Part shown: positions 12,201-24,462 of the stretch, piece after piece
Layout of the letters: every line of letters begins with the position of its first letter
Numbering within the stretch: position 1 is the stretch's first letter
DNA from: Adineta steineri
Taxonomy: Eukaryota; Rotifera; Eurotatoria; Adinetida; Adinetidae
Reading direction: 5' to 3'
Assembly (NCBI GenBank): GCA_905250115.1
Contig: CAJNOI010000018.1
Span: 372,001 to 436,000, forward strand
DNA: 64,000 nt
Made by a program: the position numbers and the translations under genes
Notes under the pieces: model-generated
Seen by the model: the letters and a program-made list of their open reading frames with translations, nothing else
Database searches by the model: none
What the model was told of the DNA's origin: nothing

Positions 12201-14695
12201 TAAAAAATAAACATTACACAACATTTCATGGACAACATTTAAAACTTAATAGTGGTTCATGTGAATATATTGCAGCTCAATTGAAAAATCATAAGGACAA
12301 ATTTACCCTTATATTAAGTAATAGTGAATCGAAAAATGAACATTCATTACAAGGCCGTATGACTATTGATGGTATATTATTTAGACTATTTTTTAATATT
12401 TCTTATAAATATAATTTTTTTATTTAGGAATAAATATTTCATTTGAATCGGATAAATCAATCTATGTCAATGATAAAGCTCTCACCACATTAACATCATC
12501 ACCTGCACATTATTCATCATTTACAATTCACAAAGCTGGATTATTTGTTGTAATTAATGGAACTCATTTTATTCTTAGATGGGATATGGGTAGGAAATAC
12601 AATAGATTTTAAGCTTCGTTCTAACTATTCTATATAGGTAACCGAATTTATTTAACTGTGGATAAGAAATGGAAAGGAAAATTAGATGGTGTCTGCAGTG
12701 AACATGGCTCTTCAAAGTAATAAATATATATTTATATATAGTATAATATAATAATAAAAATAAAAATTGTTTTTTTCTTGTGAATTTAGTAAAGACTATG
12801 TCATTCAAAAGCCAAAACATGCAGATAGTTGGAAGATTGATAGTGAATGTAAAGTTGAAGAAAGTAAACCAACAGATGATAATGAAGAAAAATCGAAATG
12901 GGCACATGAAAAATGTGTTGCTGTATTTGATGACAGTTCATCAGCGAAAAATCCATTTTCTTCCTGTCTAAGTAAATTAAATAACGAACGACGAAAAACT
13001 TTATATCAACAATGTATAGAAGAAACACACAGGTTTGTTAAGTGATTAATCATAAGATTTATCAGTATTATTATTTATTATCTATAGCTGTAAAATTGAT
13101 GCTCATAATTGTGCTCATATTTGTTCATGGTTTGCTTCTTTATCAGAACTTTGTCGCAAAGAAGGACATCCAATTACATCTTGGCGAAATGATGATTTTT
13201 GCTGTATGCTAAAAACTCGTTTGAATAAAGCAATTTTTCTTTTTTTTTTTTTCTTTAATTAAGCTTTGACATGTGATGAAAATGAAGAATATAAATCATG
13301 TGGAACAATATGCCGAAAAACTTGCAATGATCTCGATAGTACCTCAATGAAAAAATGTTATAATGATTCATGTAATGAAGGATGTTATTGTAAAGAAGGT
13401 TATGTACTTGATAATAATGGTGATTGTGTTAAACCAGAAGAATGTTCTAGTATGTTTCTTAATATTATTTAATGAAGTTAATATCGTAGAGAAAAAATAC
13501 TATATTTCAGAAAAAACCACTGGCCGACCAAGCTCCGCTACACATCAATACACTGAATCTATTCCTACGAGTGAATCATCAGCAACAAAAAAACCATCAA
13601 ATTCTAGTAATTTTTTATCAAAGACAAAAANNNNNNNNNNNNNNNNNNNNNNNNNNNNNNNNNNNNNNNNNNNNNNNNNNNNNNNNNNNNNNNNNNNNNN
13701 NNNNNNNNNNNNNNNNNNNNNNNNNNNNNNGAGGAAGTGGCTATTATACCTGAAGATGTTTTCAGTGAGAGTAGTCCATTTGCACCTCGTTATTTTGTTA
13801 AACCAGAAGCACCTAACAAACCAACGGATTGCAATCCAGGTGAACGTGGTATTACTTTTCCAACATCAGACAAGGCTTTTATTATAATTTTTCCATTAAC
13901 AACACCTGCTGTAGTGAAATCTGTTCGTTTACCAGGAACAAATAATGTCGATCAAATTCGTGTTATGTTTTTGGATGAACATGATAACCCAATAAGTGGT
14001 CAAGTAACAGAGAATGTTCCATTACAGATAACTTCTAAACTGGAAAACACACCAAGTATTAAACCTGATTCTCCAAAGAAAGCTAGTGCGGTTCATATTA
14101 CATTGTTACATACGAAGAATAATAAACCACCGCAAGGTGTAACAGTGGAAATCATCGTTTGTGTTGAGTCGACGAAAACAACACCGAAACCGTCTGTAAC
14201 GACGCCTCATACAGGTGCTACGTCCTATACTAATGACACATCTCCACCATCAAGTAAGAATATGAATTCATAGAAATATTTAATTCTATTTTCATGTTTA
14301 TAGATACTGCCGATTTATGCAAACCCAAACGAAATCCTGCTGCTCTAGTTACCATGGGTCAATGCGTTTCACAACACGAAATCCAACAAGATTCATGTGG
14401 TGGCTATTGTACGTCATTCGAACAAATGGATCCACTCAGTGGAATTATCGCAGAAAAAGAATGTTTATGCTGTGCACCAGATTCAACTTATTTGGAATCA
14501 ATAGTCATGAATTGTCATAATCCAACGACAGGTGTAACTGAAGAAAGAACATCTCAAATAGTTCGTATTCGATCATGCAAATGTAACATGTGCCTAGGAT
14601 CTGCAGGAAAATCTGATACCAAGGATATCACATCATATGAAGCACTCGTTGCAGCAAATAGTGCAAAGGCAAAAACAAAAACACGACGACGTTAA
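9216..14695 (+). CDS. Secreted VWD/C8/TIL/CTCK protein (hemolectin/SCO-spondin/mucin-like), interrupted by assembly gap
   Basis: Seventeen exon pieces: 9216-9328, 9396-9659, 9713-9851, 10612-11067, 11121-11460, 11523-11679, 11736-11934, 11987-12081, 12139-12371, 12428-12589, 12638-12716, 12790-13032, 13088-13203, 13264-13449, 13511-13630 (runs into Ns), 13731-14253, 14304-14695. All junction phases agree. A signal peptide (KLLAFILIVQFSSTQQ) starts the protein. In order: a TIL-like Cys-rich module; VWD1 (HVRGLCGSFDYNQDND); C8 1; TIL modules; VWD2 (DGVCSEHG); C8 2; TIL; a Thr/Ser-rich linker; a beta-rich region after the gap; and a C-terminal cystine-knot (CTCK) with IVRIRSCKCNMC. This architecture is used by gel-forming or clotting extracellular multimers. 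Both VWDs look divergent. The true length across the gap is unknown. Confidence 0.88.
9852..10611 (+). other. Unusually long intron (760 bp) of the VWD gene
   Basis: The other introns of this gene are 50-80 bp. The sequence is AT-rich and I see no coding or repeat content. The boundaries AAA|gtaagt and atttag|AAT keep phase 0. Confidence 0.75.
13631..13730. other. Assembly gap (100 N)
   Basis: One hundred Ns interrupt a Ser/Thr/Lys-rich coding stretch. A run of exactly 100 Ns is a conventional placeholder, so the true missing length is unknown and probably covers a repetitive mucin-like segment. Confidence 0.99.
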
Positions 14696-15608
14696 TTTAC
14701 AAACACAAACTTTTAACGTTTTAAGTAATGATCTATAGGTGATAGGATACTATGATTTAAATATATATATATGTATCATTACAACTAATTTGATTTATTT
14801 GTTTGTTCGTTTTTTCTCTCCTCAATCGAAATATTATTCAATTGTCTAAAAAATGTATTTATTCGATAAAATAAAAATTCATTTTATGAGTGACTAAATT
14901 GAACTAAATGCATAAACTATGATATATAAGACGTTATGATGTATATCGATAGATTGTCTTCTCTTATAAAGTTTCAAATATTTTAAAGGTTTCGTTTAAA
15001 ACTTGAAATTTATCTTAAAAGTTCAATAATTTGGTTAAAGATTAAATTAAAAACAATTTGCATAGTGCATTATGCACATGAACATTATTTCATCTAATAC
15101 TGTATGCATATATTTTTTTTTGCATCAGTGTCCATATTTACTGTTACTTTTCGTTGCTTCTTAACAAATGAACGAAAGCTCATGGATAATAGAAAAAAAA
15201 TGAAATCAAAAGCAGAAATATATGAAAATTGAGAATGACAAGTCAACAAAAAAAAAACAGGAAATAATAGCTTTTCTTGCGCAATATCATAAAAACATTC
15301 GAATAAGAACTAACATATAAAAAGAGAAAAAGACGGTTTGTCAGCTTCTATATGAGAAGAAAAATAGAAATTTGACACAGTTTACATGAAACCAATGCAG
15401 TCAGTGATTATTCATTCTCAAACATGCATAGGTTTCATATTTATTATACAATGCTACATTCTATCAAATTTGTATCACACGTCAAGACAGACAAGTACAA
15501 CATGCAAATATTGACACTTTCTTTTTTATATCTGAAGGTGAAATTCGACACTGTATTACAATAAGAGTCGAATATAGAAGAGAAAAAGACTTAACCCTGA
15601 GCATAATA
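14696..15608. other. Convergent 3' intergenic region
   Basis: AT-rich sequence between the stop codons of the VWD protein (+) and the membrane protein (-). AATAAA-like signals occur near 14865-14875. No gene is seen. Confidence 0.6.
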
Positions 15609-16989
15609 TTAATATTCGAATGCTTGTTGTTGTGTAATATCACCTTGCTCGATATTATTCGATAAATAAAAAGATTGAATAACTTTTTTTTTATGATTCC
15701 ATGGTACAAATATTCGTGATACATGTGTTCTTTGATCTACATCAGCAGACTGACTACGTTGTCGATTCAATAGTTTTTCGTTATTATTATTATTATTATT
15801 ATTATTTAAATTATCATTTGAACTAAAAATTAAAGCATTACGAAGTGGTTGTCGATCTTCATTTATATCATAAACGACAGTATGAAATTCTCGTGGTACT
15901 TCCCATTCAATTTCATTTAATTGACTAACGCTGGCAAAACGCATTCGATTTGGTGTAGATAATAAAGTTATTGGAATATTTGTTGTAATAATCGATTCCA
16001 TTGGAGTAGTTTTTTCAATAGCACTGGTTGGATAATCAATTGATATCGATTCATCTGTATTTATTTTGACTGAAGTTCGAGGTGACTCATCATATTTTGA
16101 TGATGTTCGACTGCGTTCTGCTTGAAAATATGGTGTTGTTAATAGATCAAGTGGTGATGGTGTTGTGCTTGTATTAATTTTAAGGATAGATTTAGGCATT
16201 AATGTTGAATAATTTCCACCAAATGATTCAGTTGATGTATCTTTTCGTTGTGTATATGAATGAAACATATCAGAATGACGAAGAGGATGAAATTGAAAGT
16301 TTACTAATTCATCATCGTCATCATCATCATCATCAGCATCATTTTCTTCATTTTTAAAATGATCATCGTTATCGTATTCATTTCTATATTGATGAAAATC
16401 GATGACAGTTGAACGAGGAGGTGGTGATGGTTGACGTGTATAAAGATAATCATCTATTGGATAAGAACGCATTTCATAGTCAGCTGGAGATAGTTGTGCA
16501 GTATTTATTATACCAGTTGATGTTAGTGATGGTGGTGGTCTTAGTTCAATCCAATTCGAATGTTGAATTGCTGAAGGGGAACGAGTAGGAAGAGAAGTGG
16601 GAGTTGGTGAAATAATTTCATCATCGCTATTATCATGATAGAAACCAAAATTTTGATTTCCATTATCAATATGTATAGGAGGATTTTGTTCTCGAATAGT
16701 ACCAACAACTGCTAGTTCGTCAGCATGTGGCGGACGAAGAATTATCGACTGAAATTGTGAAGATGTTCCACCAACGCCTTGTAGATATTCAAATTCTTCT
16801 CGCTGTAAAGAAAAAACAAGCAATGTTTATGAATCAAAATAAAATTTTATTTTGTATTACCTTGACATAAAATCTTTTTGGCTTAATACGATTGAAACAG
16901 AACCGGCATAAACAGATGATAACTAAAATTTCAAATAAAAGTATGGAACATATTGCCCATAAAACTAAATTTGTTTCCAATTGGTTCAT
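15609..16989 (-). CDS. Single-pass membrane protein with long disordered cytoplasmic tail, unknown family
   Basis: Two exons on the minus strand: 16989-16861 and 16802-15609 (440 aa, phase 0). Exon 1 encodes a short N-terminus MNQLETN, one transmembrane helix (LVLWAICSILLFEILVIICL) and a basic Cys-containing juxtamembrane segment (CRFCFNRIKPKRF), so the large C-terminal part should be cytoplasmic (type III topology). Exon 2 is low complexity: Pro- and Ser/Thr-rich stretches, an Asp/Glu run, a poly-Asn run near residues 340-350, and repeated basic-Ser motifs (RSRTSSKY, RQRSQSADV) that resemble phosphorylation or 14-3-3 sites. It could instead be the last two exons of a larger receptor whose upstream exons were not found. 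No domain was recognised. Confidence 0.72.
15781..15808. repeat. (ATT)n coding microsatellite
   Basis: A trinucleotide run that encodes the poly-Asn stretch of the membrane protein on the minus strand. Confidence 0.9.
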
Positions 16990-19791
16990 CGTCTATCGAC
17001 GAGATAAATAATAGATAATCCCTTAAATAGAATAAAACGAATACAATCAATTGTAAATTAACAACTATAAGTTTGTGAATTGCGTAAAAAAAAAAGGTAA
17101 GTTACATGAATGAGAAGGTTATCTCTAGTTATTGATCCGTACATGAGTCAAAAATGTTATATATCAAAAAAACAACTATGAATGTCTTTACATTTTAAAG
17201 ACAATCACACATATAAAATAAAAGTCGATACTCAATAGGCATTGGTAGGTGATCATGAAGTTGAATTAGCAAATAAAATAAAATATACATATATATATAT
17301 CTCTAGATATGTGTATGATGCAATTCGTATTGAGTATTTTTACCCTGAAGCCTATTTGAACAAAAAAACGGCTGATCGAATTTCGATGAGTCTGTTTTCA
17401 AAACGAATTTGTCATAAATATAAGATCGATTGTAGGTGTCCGAATGCACACGCGTTCTCTTTCTACTTCTGACCATACTGATCAAATTTCAAAAGTATAT
17501 AGAAGTGCAAATAAATAACTTCAACACATCTATATTAATGTGAGAGAATAGAAGTGGCCAAACGATGATAGTCTATCATGATCGTTACAAAAATAAAACT
17601 TGATCTTTTGTATTATACAAATTATATATTAAATTAGAAAAGAAAAAAAGATTAGTCCTATTCGAATCTTTATCTAAATTCAATTTGATACAAACTAGAA
17701 TAAATCTGTTCGTAATTTGATGTCAAAAAAGTCGACATATTCAGTTTTTTTTCTTCTTCTTTCTCTCTATTCTCTTCTTTATTGTTTTTCTTTTTTCTTA
17801 TACAAAAACGATACATTCAATTTTGTCACTATTTCTTGTTACGATATGGTTTACATTTAATCCGCAATTGCAATTATTTCACACACGTGAAATATGTAAG
17901 CATATTCTTTACTCTTCGTTTCTCAACTTTCTTTCTATTGACTGTTACATAGTTTTGATTACATTGAATACATCTTCTTATATTATTTAACTACTCGTCA
18001 AAAACGATTACTTTTCTATATCATCATTTACAGATAAAACTACATGACAAATGTGAAAATCATACAAAAACATTTAAACAATGAGAGAAAAAAATAATTT
18101 TTTTTTTTGACTTACGTTTTTCTTTTTTTATTCAATTGATGTTATTCTCTAGTTTTTGACATCTTTTCTTTTCTATATTCTAATGTGCCATCTAATAACT
18201 TTTTTTTATGTGCTCACCTGAGCATCATTAGCATTCATAAAAAAATAAAAACCCTAACAGGCATTCATCATCGACAAGAAAAATGAAGGAACAAAAAAAG
18301 AACAAAAAGAAAAAGATTAAGTTAAGCATATAGATTTTCTGCTTTCTGCATCCGTTATTATAATAAACAGGAGAACATTTTTTTCTAAATATTATCAATT
18401 CTTTCATTTTTTTTCAAAGAAAACACTTACATAAATTGATTTTACCACAAGACGATACATTGAAAATGATAAGAAAAATATTTGAATAGGAATAATTTGT
18501 ATGCCATGCGAAAGTGAGTTGACTTTTTATTGTATTTTAATTTGAATCAAAGCATACCTGCGCCTAAAGCTAACTTGAAATTTTGCCACATATCTAACAA
18601 AAGAATTTAGATGCAAATATTAATAAAAGAAAAGCATACTACTAGTAAGTAGATGAATGAGTAAGAGAAATAGGTAAGAGGAAGAGAAAAAGAAAAAAAA
18701 ATATTTGTAAGCGTGTGTGCATGCGACTTCTTCATCGTTCTCGTCCGGCACATTTTCTTTTTTTTTATATACGTTAATAATAAAGTTCAGATTTTATAAC
18801 GATGAACGAGCCAAGTAACTTGTCTGTCAAAGAAGAGAATGTCGATGCTGAGAGAACGGACCAATTGTCCAATTATCGGCTCTGATACGGTAAACGAGGT
18901 GGAAAAAGAATCATAAAGAAAAAGAGATTGAGAATGTTGTTCAAATATAAAAAACTCTTAGGTATTATAAAATTTCTTCATTCAATTGTCAATTTTAACT
19001 ATAAAATAAATAAAGAATAGAGTTGTTATATTAGAAAAGATTAACGATTATATATATATTCATCTCAATCTCCTCCTTTTTTTTCTTATTATATGCATGG
19101 CATAACGTCATGAATAGAGAAAAAAAGAAAAATGGCAAAAAAACAGAACAAACCTTCATGCACACCTTATATTGAAGGTCATTCATTAGTATTAATGTTT
19201 TTCATACATATATTTTCTAAATGAATATTGATTTTTATTAATAAATATTAGTAAGCCTTTGAATTTCAAATGAACTGTACATGATATAAATTTGATTTAG
19301 TCGTCTGCCTTTATTATAGTTACTTCGACTGTTATTCTCTCTGTCTACCGACTATGTTCTTGAAATTTGAATGAGTACTAATAGAGAAAAGAAATACATT
19401 ATATTCTTCTTCTTCTTTCTGCCGTCTCGAAAAAAATTAATGTCTTATTAATCGATCCCGCACTATGCAAACCAATACGTGCCTGTATCATAATTAGAGA
19501 ATCAACGAAAGAAACGAGAATATACGTATACATACACATACACCATGTCAAGCACTCATTTGTTCGTTCGATCAAATGGGCTTAGTAAAAAAAGCATTGA
19601 CATTTCAACAGACTTGATGACATCATCTTTCTTTTAGTCTTGTTCACATATAAATCATTATTGATCACCTATATATGCATATATGTATACATTTGAATAT
19701 ACGTAGACAAGATTGTTTGTTTATTTAGACAAAAACAATAAATGAAATGTTATACACAAAAAGAGAAAGGAAGAGAATGAATAGATATTGT
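16990..19791. other. AT-rich intergenic region
   Basis: About 2.8 kb upstream of the membrane-protein gene and downstream of SYF2. It has T-rich and A-rich tracts with no convincing exon. An AATAAA (minus strand) at 19725-19720 lies 67 nt past the SYF2 stop and is its likely poly(A) signal. Confidence 0.6.
19720..19725 (-). terminator. Likely poly(A) signal of SYF2
   Basis: The plus strand reads TTTATT, which is AATAAA on the minus strand, 67 nt downstream of the SYF2 stop. It is the first such signal after this gene; no AATAAA is seen in the two gaps between the three upstream cistrons. Confidence 0.55.
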
Positions 19792-20783
19792 TCAAACAGC
19801 TGTACCACGTTCCAAATTTTGCTTGATTTCGGCGGTATATTTTCCATAATAACGTTCGATCTTCTTATTAAATGATCTATTACGTTCATTGATATAATCA
19901 ATATCAGCATCGATATCAAATGCACGTCGTCGAGAAAATTTTCCACGTTTAGAATATTGTTGTTCAAGATCTTCAACCATACGATTAACAGCTTTTTCAC
20001 TTGGTTTATGTGTACCATGAATCATTGAACCTGATGTTGCATAATAATCTTCACCTCTACAATTTAAATAGATATACATATAAGTGTGATGATTTATCAT
20101 ATAAATGATAAACATACAATTCTTCTTTCTGTTTATTACATGCTTCCATATCAGGTTTTATTTGGGCAGTCAATTTTGTATAAGAACGATAAGTGCATTG
20201 TTCATAATCTATAAATAAATATATATTTAAAAAGTAAGAGACCTTCGAATGTCATAAAAATAAGACTTCTATTTAATGATACAATAAACTACTCGATAAC
20301 TGCTAATGGAACAGAATAAAGAATGTCAAATGATTGATATATTTTGACATAGATATAAATACGTTTCTTTAGGTCATTATTTTTTTTTTATATTTAACTT
20401 ACTATCAAAGCCAACATCAGGATTTTTTTTCTTGCGTTTTTTTTCCCATTTATCACAATCTTCAGCTGTCCATTCTAATTGTTCAACACGTTCATGATCT
20501 AGACCAGAATCAGTAATTTCACGTCGTCGTTTTGTTTGTTCCTCTTGTTTTTTAACACGTTCAACACGACGTTCATAATTTGTTGGAAGATCTTTACGAT
20601 GATCTTCTTCAATTACTTCAGCATGATTTAATTTACGAGCTTCATTCTATTAATTACAAAATAACAAAAGGGAATTTGTTTTTAAAAATATCTACATACA
20701 CGTCGTAAGTGAAGTTCTTTTAAACGTGCCAATCGTTCCGTACGTTTACTATCTGCATCATTCGACGATTTTTCTTTATCCAT
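19792..20783 (-). CDS. SYF2: Pre-mRNA-splicing factor SYF2
   Basis: Four exons on the minus strand: 20783-20700, 20646-20403, 20208-20118, 20056-19792 (227 aa, phases agree). The C-terminal half is almost identical to animal SYF2 at key places: [28 protein letters not shown], and the invariant end [18 protein letters not shown]. The N-terminal half is a charged helix ([15 protein letters not shown]) with the [15 protein letters not shown] segment. SYF2 is part of the NineTeen/Prp19-associated spliceosome and helps assemble the active site around the cyclins of splicing. Its ATG directly follows a tgtatttcag acceptor and is only 33 bp after the INTS15-like stop, which points to processing from a shared precursor. 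Confidence 0.96.
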
Positions 20784-20816
20784 CTGAAATACAAGAATTC
20801 AAATAAATGATCTATT
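20784..20816 (-). promoter_or_regulatory. 33-bp intercistronic spacer with trans-splice-like acceptor
   Basis: On the minus strand the spacer between the INTS15-like stop and the SYF2 ATG ends in ttcttgtatttcag, which touches the ATG. This is too short for a separate promoter plus terminator and has no AATAAA. It is best read as an operon spacer with a trans-splice site. Confidence 0.6.
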
Positions 20817-22124
20817 CTATTTAGAAAAACTATCTTGTTGTTCTTCTTTATCTTTTAATATATCAAACAATTTATGGTGTGTAAATAAAGGAGAAGATTT
20901 TCCTAAATCACATATAGATAATTGTGTTAATGGTAATGATGAAGTTTTACATATGGATAAAATTTGTAAATAACGTTGTATACATTCATCAATAGATTTT
21001 TCATCTGATTTATCATGTTCAATAGAATCTTGAATAGTTATAGATAATTGTTGAAAATAATTTGATGAAAAAAGATTCTTTTGAAATATATTATTTTGTT
21101 GTAAATTATTAGTAATAATTGAAAATAAAAATGATAGAATTGATGTATGAAAATGATCAAGATGTAAACGTAATGATGATGATTCAAATGAACGAAGAGG
21201 AAATAAAATATTCAAACGAATCATTGAAGGAACAAAATTAAATAATGATGAATTACCTATTAACAAAAAAGAAAAAGAAATTATACTATATGACATCCGT
21301 TTATGTCTAGTTATTTGAGAAAATTTGTTTTCCAAAACGTATACAGAAATTTTAAAAATGCTACGTATATCTCATATAAAAGAAAAGATCTTTTTTGTTT
21401 TACTTTCTGCAATGAATTCCTGTTGTAAAGTAACAAGCAATAGATTCGTTGAATTTGTTAATCCATAGGTAAGTAATTCAATAAGTCTTTGAATAATTTT
21501 TGTATCAATTAAAATATTATCTTTATCTAATATAATACATGTATGATTAATAAAACATAATGTAAATAATGGTGATATTAAACAAAGATTATTAATTGAT
21601 TTTGTTATTGCTAATGCTATATGTTCATGTATAATATATTCAATAATTTTTGTTATTAATGTATCAATTGTTTTTGATAATGTTAGAAACCATCGTGCAA
21701 TTATAGTTAATGTTGGTTTTGATTCAAATGATAGAATAAGTGAAAGAAATTTCAATAATAAATTATAATAAAGTGTAAATAATGGATGATCTTGATCAGA
21801 TATTATATCAAGAAATATAATATCAAAAACACGTGTTGCAACTGTTAAATCAGATTGTTTCTCAAGAAATTGTCTTATTATATCAAGTGTATGGAGTTCT
21901 TGTATATTATTCAATGTTTTTCTCCATGCAGGTTGAGATGGATTTGTAGTTGTAGTTGTTAATGAATGACAAAATATAAAGCGATTTGCTAACATAGATA
22001 AATCTTTACGTGTAAACATTGTACATTCACGTATAGTTAAAAGTGCTGCTTCAACAGATGCTGGAAATGCATGTTGAAGTAATAATTGTGTAACATGTTC
22101 AATAGTTAAATGTCCACTATCCAT
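20817..22124 (-). CDS. INTS15: Integrator complex subunit 15-like (C7orf26 homologue)
   Basis: Two exons on the minus strand: 22124-21404 and 21256-20817 (386 aa). The true ATG is at 22124 (MDSGHLTIEHV). Residues about 75-125 (NIQELHTLDIIRQFLEKQ, then a region ending IARWFLTL) fit the C7orf26/INTS15 core, which in vertebrates has SLQELQLLEI and a tryptophan-containing motif at the same spacing. The predicted fold is all-helical HEAT-like. The protein is Leu/Ile-rich with no transmembrane pattern. Vertebrate INTS15 is about 449 aa and joins the Integrator module that holds INTS10, INTS13 and INTS14; the shorter length here comes from a missing Pro/His-rich tail. Sequence divergence is strong, so the assignment is probable rather than certain. 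Confidence 0.7.
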
Positions 22125-22184
22125 TTTTAACAAAAAAAAAAATATCTAGAATATAAAGAAAAACAATGATAATAAAACGTTTCT
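22125..22184 (-). promoter_or_regulatory. 60-bp intercistronic spacer with acceptor
   Basis: Between the NUDCD1 stop and the INTS15-like ATG. The minus strand contains ttctttatattctag ending at 22146, then a 21-nt T-rich leader. No AATAAA is seen. It is consistent with trans-splicing of an internal operon gene. Confidence 0.55.
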
Positions 22185-24163
22185 TCAAATGGAAATAACA
22201 AATAATTGATTATCAGTCAAAATATATGCGCGTTCATTTGTTGTAATAATTCCAAGAATTTCATCATGATTTTCAAGTGATATCATATGTTGTTTTGCAA
22301 TACTTTCAACAAGTTTGCCAGTCTTTCGATTACGTAATGATGAACCAGCAAGATTTGATGCAGGAGCTTGTTGTTTATATAGATATAAATGTGTAGATAT
22401 ATCAGATATCAATGCATATGAATAATCAGACGGAGTCGAAAGAAATTTACGATTTTGTTTCGATGCTTGAACATAACCAAAAGCATTTAATGTAGCTTCA
22501 TGATTCCAAGGTGCTTGCTCATTAGATGTTATAGAATTTATTTGCCAAATAAGTCCATCAACCTAAAGTAATATAAAAAAAAATCTTATTATTGACAATA
22601 TAATTTATAACCATCAAGCATTTTGTTCTTTTAACCTGACATAAACATCTTACAATGCACTTATTCAAAGTGCATATATGAATATAATAGAGGATAGAAT
22701 GAGGTCAAAAAAAACATTAGAGGTATACTCCTATTACAGAGTTTATAATATCGAAATGTTTACAATAGAGAAATCATTCTATTAAATCTAGGATTATACT
22801 ATAAATTACATACATCATGACGAATACATAATAATGGTGGATCTAATTTTGTAAATAGAATTTGATTATAAATCAATGCTTGATGTGTTATACGATGTGT
22901 ATCACCATCAAATCGTACTAAAAATGTATCGGTTTCATTTGCATATTGATCACATTCTTCAAGTTGTTGACTATTATAGGGTTGTTTAACTTCATCATCA
23001 TCATCATCATTGTTAGTGTTATTTATTTCAGGTATATTACCTGTTTTAATATCACCTGATATAGTTTGACCTTCTTTAAAGACTTCATTCCAAAATGAAC
23101 CAATATTTGTCTTATGTAGAGTTATTATTAATTGGTTATTTTTATCCTTAGTAATTACATAAGAACTTTCTTTTGGATCAATATTATCAGAAAGTTTTGC
23201 ATCGATTAATACAGTATCGTTCATTGAACATTTAAGATGATCAGATTCGATAATAACTGACCATTGTTGTGAATCATTTGTATTCGAATCAATTTCGATT
23301 TCAATAGTACTATGTGATTGTGACCAAACATAATGAAGAGGTGATTCAATCTTTTCAAGTACTGGTTCTTTTGGAATTTCTTCTGGTTTAATCTATTAAA
23401 AAAATTCTTTCAAAATTATATAATTTCTTTAAAAACTTCAATGAATTACCTCAATTAAAGAATCAAATTTAAATTTGTATAATCCTTCAGCAGTTATATA
23501 TAGTCCTTGTCCATTGGCTTCAATGGCCACAAAATCTGGCCATTTCTTTCCATTTAATATTCGTTTTCTTGTTAATTTAATTTCATTAGATGATCCTATT
23601 GAAAATGTTACCCACAATAAATGACAATCTGTTTGAATAAAACCAAGTATTACATGTAAATAACCTTCATGACTAATAGCATGTAATATTCGTATTGGTG
23701 ATGTAACAGATTCTTCGAAATCTTCTTCATATAAAAGTTTCCATTTCGAATTATTTGTATTTAAGATAAATATTTTTGAACGACCATCACATAAACAAAC
23801 AAGTGAATTTGTTAGAAAAAACATTGATCCATTTAAGGAATTTTTTGGTAATTGATAAACATTTATTGGTTGTTGTAAATGTGATAGAGATTGATCTGAT
23901 GAAAGATTGATTTGTTGTATGGAATGCATTTGATCAATAAAATACAAATCATTATTATTCATATAAAGTTTATTTAAAGATTTAAAACCTTTAAGACCAT
24001 TATATGAATATAAATCATTAATTAATTCAACATCTTTTTGTACATGAATATTGTCATCGAATTTTAATGTATATTGAGCAAGTGGTTCGAGTGTTAAACG
24101 GTAACCATCAAATTTTGAATCCAATAATTTTTGTTGAGGACGAAATTCACTCCATTCAGTCAT
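22185..24163 (-). CDS. NUDCD1: NudC domain-containing protein 1
   Basis: Three exons on the minus strand: 24163-23450, 23392-22814, 22562-22185 (556 aa; the human protein is 583). Family-specific segments are clear: LLDSKFDGYRLTLEPL near the start, the CS/p23-like region around residues 265-350 (HYVWSQSHSTIEIEI, SFWNEV), NSQQLEECD, CIRHDVDGLIWQ, NAFGYVQASKQNRKF and the final ISLENHDEILGIITTNERAY. NUDCD1 folds as a beta-propeller plus a CS domain and acts as an Hsp90 co-chaperone that binds DHX15. A poly-Asp insertion sits after the CS domain. It is followed 60 bp later by the INTS15-like gene on the same strand. Confidence 0.95.
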
Positions 24164-24398
24164 GTTTGTTTTTGTTGTAATTTTCTATTTGATCTGAAAT
24201 AAGTCAAGAAAAAAATCAAATAAGTTTCCTGGACGGAGTAACATTGTATCTTATCGTCACATAGGAATCGAAAAAAGAAACAATAAGGTCTAATACAAAA
24301 AAGAAACACAAACAACAAGAACAGAATAAGGACAAAAACGAAGAAGAAAAAGAAGAAGAAGGCTATACAATAAAGATTTTTATTTCTTATTTAATTGT
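24164..24398 (-). other. Spacer between DRAP1 and NUDCD1
   Basis: 235 bp. On the minus strand an AATAAA lies at 24384-24379, soon after the DRAP1 stop, so DRAP1 may have its own 3' end. A gacttatttcag acceptor (AG at 24195-24194) precedes a 30-nt NUDCD1 leader. Confidence 0.5.
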
Positions 24399-24429
24399 TC
24401 ATGTGGCTGTATGATCAGCTATAAATGGT

Positions 24430-24462
<33 letters not shown>

